DNA of 64,000 bases, taken from NCBI GenBank assembly GCA_002423545.1, contig DIWP01000041.1:3919-67918 (forward strand). The letters run 5' to 3'. The position numbers were made by a program, and so were the translations under genes. How positions within the stretch are numbered: the stretch's first letter is position 1; each line of letters starts with the position of its first letter. Source of the DNA: Thermoleophilia bacterium UBA6103 (lineage in GTDB: Bacteria > Actinomycetota > Thermoleophilia > UBA2241). The notes under the pieces were generated by a model. That model was not told where the DNA came from. It did not search any database and saw only the letters and a program-made list of their open reading frames with translations. Shown piece after piece: positions 51,336 through 60,396 of the stretch.

Positions 51336-52601
51336 TCAGCGGGCAGGCAGTGACGAAGTCTGCCGCAGGCTCCACAGGGCGTCGATCGGCAGTGCCCACA
51401 GCCCCTCGCCCATAGGAGCAGCGGTGGGGCCCATGTGGAGCAGGATGCCGCGATGGAAGCGAGGGCCAAGCGCGCCGGCGAACCCGCGCAGGCCTTTCAA
51501 GTCGCGGCTCGATGGCGAGGATGTGGCCTTGACCTCGATGCCGACTGCCCGACCGCGGCTGTCTTCGAGCACCCAGTCGACTTCCGTCCCGCTGCCGTCG
51601 CGGTAATGCATGAGCTCGATCCGCTCGGAGGCCACCGCGATCTGCTTGAGTAGCTCGTCGCCCACGAACGTTTCGAGCATCGGGCCGATCCTGTCGGGGT
51701 CCTCCAGTAGACGGGAGGAATCGAGTCCAAGGAGGTGCGCCGCAAGGCCTGAGTCGGTGAAAAGGACCTTCGGCGACTTGACCAGCCTGCGGGCCACGTC
51801 GCCTGCCCAGGCGGGAACGAACCGTACGGTGAACGTCTTGACGAACAGGGCGATGTAGCGCTCGAGCGTGGCTCGGGCGATGCCGGTGGAGCGCGACAGC
51901 TCGGAGGCGTTGAGCAACGTGCCGCTGCGTGCCGCCAGGATCCGGAGTAGCCTGGGGAGGGCCACCCGATCGCCCACGGCCGCCAGCTCGCGCACGTCCC
52001 GCTCCAGGAGCGTCGTGGCATAGTCCCGCAACCAGCCGTCTCGTATCGAGCCTTCCGGCATGATCACCGCCGGCGGGAACCCGCCTCGGGTGACGCGCTC
52101 GGCCAAGCCGGCGCGCGTGGAGCAGTCGATGTGTGGCGGAAGCGATCCGTCGGCGAACACCGCCTCGATGAACCGCTCGCGCACGCCATCGATCTCGCCC
52201 TGAGAGAACGGCCACAGCGTGACGATGCGCATCCTGCCCGCCAGGGAGTCCGACAGACGCGGCAACAGCAGCACGTCGGCCGACCCCGTCAGCAGGAATC
52301 GGCCGGCCCGCCGGTCTTCATCGACGGTCAGCTTGATGCTGCGGAAGATCTCCGGCGCCCGTTGTGCCTCGTCGATCACGACCGGATCGGGCAACGAGCG
52401 CACGAATCCCTGGGGGTCTTCGCTGGCGCTGGCCAGCCTGAGCGAATCGTCGAGCGTCACGTAGTGCGCCGGCCGCGCGGCGCCCACCAGATCTTTGACG
52501 AGAACGGACTTGCCCGCCTGGCGAGGGCCCTCGACGAGTACCACCGGCGACCATTCCTGGGCCTGGAGCACGCTCTCGGTGGCATGACGTGGAAGCAGCA
52601 C
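51336..52601 (-). CDS. AAA ATPase with DUF4143 C-terminal domain
   Basis: A 421-residue ATP-binding protein: Walker A VEGPRQAGKSVLVKDL, the Walker-B-like VVIDEAQRAPEIF, sensor LLTGSADVLLLPRLSDSLAGR (cited in part), and a DUF4143 region (LLERDVRELAAVGD, then GSGTEVDWVLED) that resembles a PD-(D/E)xK nuclease. Genes like this are common, patchy and often next to toxin-antitoxin loci; role unknown. It is preceded by CCATCCAG repeats and followed by the mazF remnant, consistent with lateral transfer. Confidence 0.85.
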   Translation of the reverse strand: MLLPRHATESVLQAQEWSPVVLVEGPRQAGKSVLVKDLVGAARPAHYVTLDDSLRLASASEDPQGFVRSLPDPVVIDEAQRAPEIFRSIKLTVDEDRRAGRFLLTGSADVLLLPRLSDSLAGRMRIVTLWPFSQGEIDGVRERFIEAVFADGSLPPHIDCSTRAGLAERVTRGGFPPAVIMPEGSIRDGWLRDYATTLLERDVRELAAVGDRVALPRLLRILAARSGTLLNASELSRSTGIARATLERYIALFVKTFTVRFVPAWAGDVARRLVKSPKVLFTDSGLAAHLLGLDSSRLLEDPDRIGPMLETFVGDELLKQIAVASERIELMHYRDGSGTEVDWVLEDSRGRAVGIEVKATSSPSSRDLKGLRGFAGALGPRFHRGILLHMGPTAAPMGEGLWALPIDALWSLRQTSSLPAR

Positions 52602-52635
52602 CGGACCTTCCTTCCGCAGGCATGCAGGGAGATGT

Positions 52636-52666
52636 CCATCCAGATTATCACAAAACGCCCATCCAG
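52636..52666 (-). promoter_or_regulatory. Repeated CTGGATGG half-sites flanking a GATAAT -10 box
   Basis: On the minus strand CTGGATGG occurs at 52659-52666 and 52636-52643, 23 bases apart. A GATAAT -10-like sequence lies between them, 42-48 bases before the ATPase start. The -35 region is weak, so an activator or autoregulator binding the repeats is possible. Confidence 0.4.
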
Positions 52667-52706
52667 TGGGCGATCTGCACGCACATCGGACGGGCTGGGC
52701 GTCGGC

Positions 52707-53474
52707 TCAGCCCACGGGCTTCGGTCCGCCGATGACCACCTCGCGGTACTGACGCCAGATCACCTCGGCGGCGGGGATGCCGGCAGCGCGCAGCAGGCGG
52801 AGGTCGGCATCGAGTGTGAGGGGCTGGTCGTGCTCCTGCGCCTCGAGGGCATCGAGGTACGCTCGGGTGGCCGCGATGGTGCGGAAGCGCTCGTCTGCGT
52901 CCGGGGCCCGGGCGGTCACCGATCGCACCCGGATGTCCTGGATCCGGCGCTCGATGTCGGGATCGGCGGCCGTCACGATGTCCGCGTTCACGAACCAGCC
53001 GCAGGGCTTCAGGGCGGCGATCACCTTCTGGAGCACGGCGTGCTTCTCGTCCGCGTCGAGATGGTGCAGGGCGTACGCCGACACCACCAGGTCGAACGAT
53101 CCGGGGGACGTTGCCTCGGCCGGCAGAGAGCGGAAGTCGGCCTCGATGCGCGTCACCCGCCGTGCGTGGCCGGCGAGCCGCGTCCCGGCGAGGTCCAGCA
53201 TGGCGGCGGCGCCGTCCACGGCGACCAACGAGGCGCGCGGGTAGGCCTCCAGAACGCGCTGCGCGAACACGCCGGTCCCCGTGCCAAGGTCCACGGCGGT
53301 GAAAGTCGCGGTCGGCGCCAAGGGCACGATCTCCAGAGCGATGCCCATCATCGTGTGCCGAAGGGGGTGCATGATGTCCATGTCGGCGTCGTAGGCAGCG
53401 ACACGTCCGGGCAGGTCGTAGGCCTCGATGCTGTCTGCCGCGACGCCGTCTCGTGCGGCATCGTCTCGTGTCAT
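52707..53474 (-). CDS. Class I SAM-dependent methyltransferase
   Basis: A 255-residue methyltransferase with the SAM site TAVDLGTGTGVFAQRVLEAYP, VAVDGAAAMLDLA and DLVVSAYALHHLDADEKHAV. The N-terminal DLPGRVAAYDADMD resembles small-molecule or tRNA-cmo5U methyltransferases, but assignment stops there. GGAGGCCGGC precedes the ATG at 53474; the frame runs four residues longer. Monocistronic between the ATPase and the large secreted protein gene. Confidence 0.78.
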   Translation of the reverse strand: MTRDDAARDGVAADSIEAYDLPGRVAAYDADMDIMHPLRHTMMGIALEIVPLAPTATFTAVDLGTGTGVFAQRVLEAYPRASLVAVDGAAAMLDLAGTRLAGHARRVTRIEADFRSLPAEATSPGSFDLVVSAYALHHLDADEKHAVLQKVIAALKPCGWFVNADIVTAADPDIERRIQDIRVRSVTARAPDADERFRTIAATRAYLDALEAQEHDQPLTLDADLRLLRAAGIPAAEVIWRQYREVVIGGPKPVG

Positions 53475-53644
53475 GCCGGCCTCCACGTGTCTGTGGCGTC
53501 AGGGTACAGCACGAGAGGCACGGCGGTCCGTTTCCGGGCGCCGCGCCTTCGGCATCTCCTGCGGCACGGCGGGCCGCCTGCGTCTCCGAAGCTCCGCCGC
53601 CGTTTGATGAGGCATGATCGAAGAGCGCCGAAGCACGCCGACAG

Positions 53645-53685
53645 CAGGACGGCGGAGAGCCGGTATCCGGCTCTCCGCCGTCCTG
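53645..53685 (-). terminator. 19-bp perfect hairpin after the large secreted protein gene
   Basis: CAGGACGGCGGAGAGCCGG and its exact complement flank a three-base loop. It lies 49 bases beyond the stop of the minus-strand 1249-residue gene. There is no T-run, so the same reservation as for the 34.5-kb hairpin applies. Confidence 0.6.
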
Positions 53686-53733
53686 GATGGTCTTCTGTGC
53701 GAGCGCACGCCGTCCGTGCGGCGCGCGGTCACC

Positions 53734-56700
53734 TCACGGCGTCGGCGCGATCGGCGTCACGCGCGTGAGCGACTTCACGGTGGTGAGCATGGCACCGCTC
53801 GCGCGGCGGCGGCCGTTGATCACAGTGAGCGTCACCGTCTCAGCGATCAGCTTGTCCAGGTCGGCGCGCAGGAAGGGCCCGCTGAGACCCAGCGTGAGAC
53901 GGCCGTTGCGATAGCGACACTGGACGTCGTAGAGCTGCAGCGAGCGGCCCTTCCAGACCCACGAGCCGTCGCGGAGCTTGAACCGGCCGACGCGGATGAG
54001 CCGATCGCCGGCCAGCCCGATCACGATGCCGCGACGGTTGAACAGCCGCTTGTCGAGCTTGACCCCAGACAGGATGAGGGTCGTCTTGCCGGAGTTCTTG
54101 GGCGTCTTTACGACCAGCGTCGCCCGATTCATGTTGACCGCCGGCTTGACCGTTCGGCCGGCGGCCGTGGGCAGCAGCCCCCCGCCGAGCCTATTCGGCA
54201 GCCGGGCAGACACCAGCTTGGCCCTTGTGCTGACCGTCTGCGTGCCGACGCCGAGGATCTCGCCGTTCTCGTCGGTGAGCGCCACCGTGACCTCGCCGGC
54301 GGCACACTGGCGCAGGAACTGCGCGGCTCCCTTCATGCCTCGGGCGGTGAGGCCCCAGGTCCCCGCGGCCGGGTCGACCGCGACACGGACGCTCGACCCT
54401 GCCCCCCACGGAGAGGCCAGGGCGAGGACGCGACGACCTTCGCTGGCCGAAGCCGTGTCGCCGAGGTCCAGGAAGACGCCGCCGGCAGTCAGCGACGGCC
54501 GCTGATAGGGCGACAGCATCTGCTCGTCGTCGCTGGGCGGGATCACGACCGGCGATCCACCGATCGAGAGCCCGAGCCTCTTGGGGGAGGCGGCGTCGGC
54601 CCGCCCCACCGCAGGTGTGCAGAGGGCGAAGGGCAGTGGCGCGCCCTTCATGACGATGTCGCACGTGTCACCCCCGCGGCGGGTCACCGTCAGCCGGGTC
54701 GGGGTGATGTACGCGAAGGCGGCGACGGCGGTCGCCCCTCCGGCGTCACGCACGGCGATGTCCGTCGTCGTCTGCCTGGGGCTGCCGATCGCCAGATGCT
54801 TGCCGGCAGACCGCCAGCGCACGAAGCGGTAGCCCTCTTCGGGCACCGCGGTCGCGCGCGCCGTGCCGCCGATTGGGACGGCGACGGGATCCCGCTGACC
54901 TACGTCACCGGGCAACGGCGCGATGGCCACATCGCCGCCTGCCGCCGGCCAGGCAACAACGCCCACGGCGCACTGGTCGCTCGCGCCGCCGGCACCGCCG
55001 GAGTCCTTCGGCGTCCAGTCGCGGACGAAGTAATCGACGCACCAGGGCGTCTGGTCGTTGGCCCCGCTGCGGGCCCAGTCCGGGATCCAGTAGGCGGCCG
55101 AGTCCTTGGCCTTCATCCAGTAGACGATCTCGCTCATGTCGCCGACGATCGTGTCGCTGGCGCCGCGCGGCCCCGTCTGCCCGGCGCCGCCCTTGCCGGA
55201 CTGCTGCGGTCTGGTCGCGATGCTGAGGTCGCACCTGGTGTTCTGGGTGTCGCTCGTCGTCTCTTCCTTGGACGCGCCGCCGTGCACCTCGAACTCCACC
55301 TGGTGCGGCTTGGGCCCCTTGATCTTGGCGTTGATCTTGAAGTTGACGGCATGGGAGCTCGACGCCGTCTTCTTCTTGCCGATGGAGCACCAGCCGAGCT
55401 GGCCGTACGTGGAGCTCAGCGAGTTCTGGTCTATAAGCTCCCCGTGCCGGCCGGCCTCCTCGAGCGGGTCCTTCTTCCAGAGCTGGTTGGCGAAGTCGGA
55501 GGGCTTCGCGTGCGCCGCCACGCCCTTGCTCGTCGGGGATCGGTCGGGGTTCGCCATGTCGAAGGCGATCGGCTTGATGATCTCCTTGGCGGCGTCGCCG
55601 CTCGGCAGGGTGAGGTAGATGTGTGAGCCGGGGACCTCCTTGCGACCGGAGTCGAACCGCTTGAACGCCTGGATCAGGTAGCTGGGGTAGTAGCCGATCA
55701 TCCAGCCGGTCTGCGCCAGGTCGGCGGCGTTGTGCTGGAATTCCCAACCGTATTCCTTGGTCGTCGTCTCGGACTTGCCGGACTGGTAGTCGTAGCCGAG
55801 GCTGCCTGTCGAGGTGACGCCGCACCCGAAGATCTCGACGCCTCCGGTGACACTGAAGCTGCCGCCGATCTGCTCTGTCGTCTTGGTCTCCTTGGAGCGC
55901 TCCTGAGAGAAGGAGATCTTCGAGGTCGCGTCCTTGTAGGCGTTCCCGTTCAGCGGAAACGGTGGCGGACCGAAGACCACGCCGACAAGCGTGCCCTCGG
56001 TCGCCCCGGTGTTCGAATCGACGGGGACAGGGTAGTTCACCGGTCCGCCGTTGACGGTCTCTTTCTCGATGGGCACCAGGTAGTCGGAGGGGAAGTCGCA
56101 CAACCAGCCGCGGTAGACCCCACCATCACCATAGCTGGTGCTGATCACGTTGAGATGCTGCCGATACTCGTCGAAGTCGCCGTAGGCCTTCTTCTTCGTG
56201 AGTTCGAACGACTTGAAGGCGAGGAAGTTGACCTCGAAGATCGACTTGTGGGCACTGCGGCCCGTCTGGAACATGTAGTCCATGTCGACGAACCGGTCGC
56301 TGTCGAGGCTGTACTCGTAGCGGGCGACGAACTGATCGTCGAAGGCGCCGTCCACCCGCGCCGCGTTCTGGGTGAAGATCTGCAGCAGGTCGCCACCGTT
56401 GCCGGAGCCCTCGACGGAACCCTGCAGCACCGCGATCCCGCGATCGCCGTACAGGCTGGCGGGATCGCGGCCGTCGGCCGCGGGGAGGTACCAGGCGGGC
56501 TCTCTGTCCACCGGCACCGCTATGTCCTTCACCAGGTTGAGCGCACCGTTCTCGTATGAGTACAGGCGCACGAAAGCGCCGCAGTTCTTATTGATGTCGT
56601 AGACGTCAGTGGGCCACGGGTCGCGACCCTGGGGATCTCCGTAGGTGCAGGCCAGCGCCAGGTATTCCCTGTCGCCATGGGTGACCGAGGTGAGCGCGAC

Positions 56701-57483
56701 CTCGATCACGGGCTTGTCGCCCGGCGTGGTGATGATCGGAGACGTTCCGCCCGCGTCCTTGCGCCACATGGCCCCTGAGGACCTGTTCAGGTCCAGGCCG
56801 GTGATCAGCCGGATCTGTCCGCGGCTGTTCCAGCTCTTGCTGCTCTTCCAGTCCCTGACGGCCCAGGCGGTGGCGAAGGCCCCCTGGAACTGCGTGGCGG
56901 AGGCGATGGGCCGCCGCCAGAGGGCGGAGTTCCAGGCCATCTCGTTCGTGCTGCATCCGCTGGGCAACTGGACACAGTGCAGCGTCTGCAGGTTCTCGCT
57001 GAGCTGCCGATAGTACAGGCGGCCGCTGTTGTCGTCCTTCATGGCAGTGAAGACGTACACGTCCTGCTTGGGCACGCCTGCGTCGCAGATGCAGAGGGGA
57101 AGCTCGCTCTTGTCCTTGCTGACGACGATGGGAGAGCCGTTCCGTTGCGGCCTGTCGGGCGCCATCCTGTAGGGCATGGCCGCCAGGTGCCAGGGATCGC
57201 TGCGCGATGCGTCCAAGACCATCCAGTACTTCGAGTTGTAGTGACCGACGCCGAGCGCGTTGCAGAAGTCGTCCGACTCGTCGTGCCACGGGATGCCGCC
57301 CTGCAGGTCCCAGTAGTTGACCTTGGTCTTCCAGTCGTGGTGGTTGCCGTCGGCGCGCGGCACGGCAGTGCCCGCGGCGGCGGCCGTGCGGACGGTCGTC
57401 ATGGCGGCGACTCCGGCCACCGCGATGGCTGCAGACAGCAGCGCGGCGACCACGACTATCGTCAGTCTACGGGTGGTCTGCAT
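53734..57483 (-). CDS. Large secreted protein with pore-forming-toxin-like and InlB-repeat-like regions
   Basis: A 1249-residue protein with a signal peptide (residues 1-37, ending RTAAAAGTAV). The first 500 residues resemble a beta-rich domain with many Trp/Tyr and several Cys (CICDAG, GCSTNE). Residues about 523-585 are unusually Ser/Thr/Lys-rich with alternating polarity (SKISFSQERSKETKTTEQIG, GGSFSVTGG, GYDYQSGKSETTTKE), as in the transmembrane hairpin of aerolysin/ETX-MTX2 toxins. Residues about 841-923 look like a divergent InlB/bacterial repeat (EEGYRFVRW). The last 130 form a beta domain. The ATG follows GAGGGAG. Nothing is conserved enough to name a family, so the pore hypothesis is inference. 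Confidence 0.6.
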   Translation of the reverse strand: MQTTRRLTIVVVAALLSAAIAVAGVAAMTTVRTAAAAGTAVPRADGNHHDWKTKVNYWDLQGGIPWHDESDDFCNALGVGHYNSKYWMVLDASRSDPWHLAAMPYRMAPDRPQRNGSPIVVSKDKSELPLCICDAGVPKQDVYVFTAMKDDNSGRLYYRQLSENLQTLHCVQLPSGCSTNEMAWNSALWRRPIASATQFQGAFATAWAVRDWKSSKSWNSRGQIRLITGLDLNRSSGAMWRKDAGGTSPIITTPGDKPVIEVALTSVTHGDREYLALACTYGDPQGRDPWPTDVYDINKNCGAFVRLYSYENGALNLVKDIAVPVDREPAWYLPAADGRDPASLYGDRGIAVLQGSVEGSGNGGDLLQIFTQNAARVDGAFDDQFVARYEYSLDSDRFVDMDYMFQTGRSAHKSIFEVNFLAFKSFELTKKKAYGDFDEYRQHLNVISTSYGDGGVYRGWLCDFPSDYLVPIEKETVNGGPVNYPVPVDSNTGATEGTLVGVVFGPPPFPLNGNAYKDATSKISFSQERSKETKTTEQIGGSFSVTGGVEIFGCGVTSTGSLGYDYQSGKSETTTKEYGWEFQHNAADLAQTGWMIGYYPSYLIQAFKRFDSGRKEVPGSHIYLTLPSGDAAKEIIKPIAFDMANPDRSPTSKGVAAHAKPSDFANQLWKKDPLEEAGRHGELIDQNSLSSTYGQLGWCSIGKKKTASSSHAVNFKINAKIKGPKPHQVEFEVHGGASKEETTSDTQNTRCDLSIATRPQQSGKGGAGQTGPRGASDTIVGDMSEIVYWMKAKDSAAYWIPDWARSGANDQTPWCVDYFVRDWTPKDSGGAGGASDQCAVGVVAWPAAGGDVAIAPLPGDVGQRDPVAVPIGGTARATAVPEEGYRFVRWRSAGKHLAIGSPRQTTTDIAVRDAGGATAVAAFAYITPTRLTVTRRGGDTCDIVMKGAPLPFALCTPAVGRADAASPKRLGLSIGGSPVVIPPSDDEQMLSPYQRPSLTAGGVFLDLGDTASASEGRRVLALASPWGAGSSVRVAVDPAAGTWGLTARGMKGAAQFLRQCAAGEVTVALTDENGEILGVGTQTVSTRAKLVSARLPNRLGGGLLPTAAGRTVKPAVNMNRATLVVKTPKNSGKTTLILSGVKLDKRLFNRRGIVIGLAGDRLIRVGRFKLRDGSWVWKGRSLQLYDVQCRYRNGRLTLGLSGPFLRADLDKLIAETVTLTVINGRRRASGAMLTTVKSLTRVTPIAPTP

Positions 57484-57690
57484 CGGGTCTCCCTCTTCGC
57501 GGCTCTTCAGTCTGGTTCGTGCAGCGCCCGAGCATCGCGCTCGCCAGGCGCCCGAATCGTCCGATGCCGATCGGCGAACCTGTGGTGTGTATCGGATGAA
57601 GAGCTTCGCAACTTGATGCGCCCAGCACGCGCTGTGGAGAGGCCGTCGCCGTCGCCGGATCGTCCTGCCGGGCGTCGGCAGACCGGCTGC

Positions 57691-57719
57691 TTGACGTTGC
57701 GCCGGGCAGCGCCTAGCAT
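57691..57719 (+). promoter_or_regulatory. Promoter of the riboswitch-controlled cobamide locus
   Basis: TTGACG (57691-57696) and TAGCAT (57714-57719) are separated by exactly 17 bases. Transcription starting near 57726 would make a leader containing the whole riboswitch. Confidence 0.7.
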
Positions 57720-57725
57720 GCCGCC

Positions 57726-57890
57726 TGCCGAGGATGCCCGTGAGGGCTCTGAAGGGAAGACGGTGCGATTCCGTCGCGGACCCGCCGCTGTGACCGGGGA
57801 CGAACGTCGCGAGAAGCCACTGTCCGCAAGGACGGGAAGGCGCGGCAAGTAGGACGATCCGGAAGCCAGAAGACCTGTCCCGGTGCGTTG
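57726..57890 (+). ncRNA. Adenosylcobalamin riboswitch
   Basis: The segment has the consensus blocks of the cobalamin aptamer in order: GAAGGGAAGACGGTG, CCGCTGTGACCGGGGAC, AGAAGCCACTG, GGGAAGGC and the B12 box AAGCCAGAAGACCTG. P1 and the other helices can pair around them. It binds adenosylcobalamin in the transcript and, through the hairpin at 57953-57990, would stop transcription when the cofactor is plentiful. The genes below include cobT, cbiB, cobD and cobQ, so this is classical feedback. It is not seen before any other gene in the window. Confidence 0.92.
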
Positions 57891-57952
57891 CTTCCACGTC
57901 CCTCGTGGTGAAGGGGACGGGGCGGCGCATACCTGGATCCGAAAACGGGGGT

Positions 57953-57990
57953 CCCGGGTCTCACCACGTGGTGAGACCCGGGCCTTGTTG
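57953..57990 (+). terminator. Riboswitch expression-platform terminator
   Basis: A 30-base perfect palindrome (CCCGGGTCTCACCAC and its complement) followed by CCTTGTTG. It lies between the aptamer and the alcohol dehydrogenase start, so it fits as the terminator that the cobalamin-bound form releases or favours. An alternative pairing with the aptamer 3' side was not worked out. Confidence 0.7.
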
Positions 57991-58012
57991 TTGGTCGGAC
58001 CGGGAGGCGTTG

Positions 58013-59083
58013 GTGGAAGCAGTGCTCGTCCGCGAGATCGGCGGCTTCGAGCTGGTCGACATGCCTGCGCCGCGGCCGGGGCCGGGCGAGGCGCTGATCG
58101 AGGTCTCGGTGACGGGTCTCTGCCGGACCGACCTCAAGCTCATCGAGGTGGGGCATCGCGATCTCGCGCTGCCGCGGGTGCCGGGTGAAGAGGTCGTCGG
58201 GGTCGTCCGGGAGGTCTGCCCGGGCACCGAGGACGAGGACCGGGCTTTCGGAGCCGGTGCGGACCCGGCTTCGTTCGAGGTCGGCGAGCGGGTCTACGTC
58301 TATCCGGGCATCTCGTGCGGCGGCTGCCGGCCGTGCCTGCGCGGGGCCGGCAACCTCTGCCGCGACATGCGCATCATGGGCTTCCATCGCGACGGCGGCT
58401 TCGCCGAGCATGTGGTGGCGCCGCTGCGGAGCCTCGTCCGCGTGCCGCGGGGCCTGGCCGACGAGGCGGCCGTCTTCGCCGAGCCGTTCTCCTGCTGCCT
58501 GAACGCGCTCGAGCTGGGGCGCCTGAGTGACGGCGACGTTCTGGGCGTCTGGGGCGCCGGGCCGGCCGGCACGCTGCTCACGCGGGCGGCCGTGCTGCGC
58601 GGCGCCGAGGTGATCGTCACCGAGCCCGACGAACGTCGCCGGGAGAGGGTGGAGGCCTGAGCTGCCGGTCCGGCGCGGCCGGTCCGTGCTACGGCCGTGC
58701 CGCTGGCGGACGGCGGCCTCGACGCGGCCATCGTCGCGGTCGGCTCGCCGCAGGCCTACGAAGAGGCGCTGGCGGCGCTGGGCCCGCGTGGACGGCTGGT
58801 CGTCTTCTCTGGTCTGTCGCCGTCCGCCGACCAGGTCGCCGCGCCCAGCCTCAACCGTCTGCACTACTACGAGCAGACCGTTGTGGGCGCCTACGGCTGT
58901 GCCTTCCGGCACGGCGTTGAAGCCCTCGATCTGCTGGCGAGCGGTACCCTGCCGGTGGCCGACCTCATCTCGCACCGCCTGCCGCTGGGCGATCTGCGTC
59001 GCGGCCTCGACATCGTGGCGCAGCGCTCGGGCATGAAGGTGCATCTCTACCCCCTCGGGCAAGCAGCTGCGGTCGCATCGTGA
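58013..59083 (+). pseudogene. Zinc alcohol dehydrogenase with an in-frame TGA
   Basis: Reading from GTG 58013 (GGGAGG five bases upstream) gives a medium-chain zinc alcohol dehydrogenase: GLCRTDLKLIEVGH, the structural-zinc CGGCRPCLRGAGNLC, and the Rossmann GVWGAGPAGTLLTR. A TGA at 58658-58660 (codon 216) then interrupts it. The same frame continues without change to 59083 as a normal C-terminal half (LDAAIVAVGSPQAYEEALAA, then HYYEQTVVGAYGC). Total length would be 356 residues. A recent nonsense mutation, a sequence error or UGA read-through are all possible. First gene behind the riboswitch. Confidence 0.7.
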
Positions 59084-59156
59084 ACCGGCAACGAGGGTGT
59101 GAGCGGGCGAGCGAAGCGGGACCCGAATGAATGAAGCGGGCAGCGGCGCACAGCCG

Positions 59157-59204
59157 ATGCGAGCCGGAACGAACAGTGGATGCGAGCCGGAACGCACAGT
59201 GGAA
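59157..59204 (+). repeat. 24-bp tandem repeat
   Basis: Two copies of GCGAGCCGGAAC(G)AACAGTGGA-like units, differing by about one base, lie directly before the Shine-Dalgarno of the TrpD-like gene. Slippage duplication is the simplest explanation; a binding site is possible. Confidence 0.55.
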
Positions 59205-59219
59205 GCCGAAGGAGCGAAG

Positions 59220-60350
59220 ATGACCTGCGAGGAGACCGCGATGCGGCGCTTCGGCGCCGAGATCCAGCGCCTGATCGGCAGGGGCGACCTGAGCCGGCAG
59301 CGCACCTACGAGCTGTTCTGCGAGGTGCTGCGTGGCGAGCAGCCCGACCTGCAGCAGGGCGCCTTCCTGGCGGCGCTGGTCGCCAAGGGCGAGACGCCGC
59401 AGGAGATCGCCGGCGCCTGGCAGGCGATCGTGGAGGTCGACACGGTGAGCGCCGCGGTCGACCTCAGCGTCCCTCTGGTGGAGAACTCGGGCACCGGCAT
59501 GGACGAGCTCAAGACGTTCAACGTCAGCTCGGCGGCCGCCCTGATCGCCGCCGCTCAGGGCGTGCGCATCGCCCGTCACGGCGCCCGGGCGCTGACCTCC
59601 CGGTGCGGCGCCGTCGACATCCTCGAGGCGGTCGGCGTCGATGTGGAGTGCGACGCCGCCGCCGTCAAGCGCAGCATCGAACAGACCGGCATCGGCATCT
59701 TCAACGGCATGAGTCCGGCGGTGCATCCCGGCGGACTCGGTCGCATCCTCAGCCAGATCCGCTTTGGCTCCACGCTGAACATCGCCGCCTCGCTGGCCAA
59801 TCCGGCGCGGCCCACGCACGGGGTGCGCGGCGTCTACGCCGACCGCCTCGTGGGACCTGTCGGCGAGGTGATGGCGGAGATCGGCTACCAGAGGGCGCTG
59901 GTGGTCCACGGCTTCGATGCCGAGCAGCAGCGCGGCATGGACGAGCTCTCGGTGCTGGGGCCGTCGCGGGTCGTCGAGATCGGAGCCGGTGGCCGGCGAG
60001 ACGTCTACACGGTCGAGCCCGAGGACGTGGGACTGCGCCGCTTGCGGCACGAGGACATCGCGCCGCTGGATGACCTGCATGACGAATCGCGGCGGTTCGT
60101 GCGCGTGCTGGCCGGGCGGGGACACGGCGCCTGCGTCGACGCGGCCTGCTACAACGCCGCCGCCGTCCTGTACGTGGCCGGCGTGGTCGATGACCTGGCA
60201 GCGGGCGTGGAGCGGTCGCGGGCGACCGTGGAGAACGGTGCGGCGCTGGCCAAGCTGCGGCAGTGGGTCGCGGTGCAGAGCGCCGGTGACAGCGGAGCCG
60301 GCGAGCGGCGCCTGGAAGAGGTGCTGGCCGGAGCAGGGCTGGCGGCGTGA
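59220..60350 (+). CDS. TrpD-like phosphoribosyltransferase (anthranilate phosphoribosyltransferase fold)
   Basis: A 376-residue enzyme of the nucleoside-phosphorylase/TrpD family. The N-terminal helical domain is followed by VPLVENSGTGMDELKTFNVS, the GTGGD-like phosphoribosyl loop with altered residues (NSGTGMDELKTFN), then HGARALTSRCGAVDILEAVG and FNGMSPAVHPGGLGRILSQI (cited in part). TrpD normally joins anthranilate and PRPP in tryptophan synthesis. Here, beside cobT and under the cobalamin riboswitch, it may act on a lower-ligand precursor or salvage base (inference). GAAGGAG before the ATG supports the start. An ordinary TrpD role elsewhere in the genome cannot be excluded. Confidence 0.75.
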   Translation: MTCEETAMRRFGAEIQRLIGRGDLSRQRTYELFCEVLRGEQPDLQQGAFLAALVAKGETPQEIAGAWQAIVEVDTVSAAVDLSVPLVENSGTGMDELKTFNVSSAAALIAAAQGVRIARHGARALTSRCGAVDILEAVGVDVECDAAAVKRSIEQTGIGIFNGMSPAVHPGGLGRILSQIRFGSTLNIAASLANPARPTHGVRGVYADRLVGPVGEVMAEIGYQRALVVHGFDAEQQRGMDELSVLGPSRVVEIGAGGRRDVYTVEPEDVGLRRLRHEDIAPLDDLHDESRRFVRVLAGRGHGACVDAACYNAAAVLYVAGVVDDLAAGVERSRATVENGAALAKLRQWVAVQSAGDSGAGERRLEEVLAGAGLAA

Positions 60351-60396
60351 GGCCCGGCGGCCGATTCGTCTATCCTGTACGGAAGGAGCGTGACAG

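Noticed and set aside
53614..55626. 670-residue open frame antisense to the large secreted protein
   Set aside because: Composition is that of an antisense frame; no Shine-Dalgarno site or motif.
58658..58697. Firm call of selenocysteine insertion at the TGA
   Set aside because: No sel genes are in the window, the stem is short, and the residue is not catalytic.
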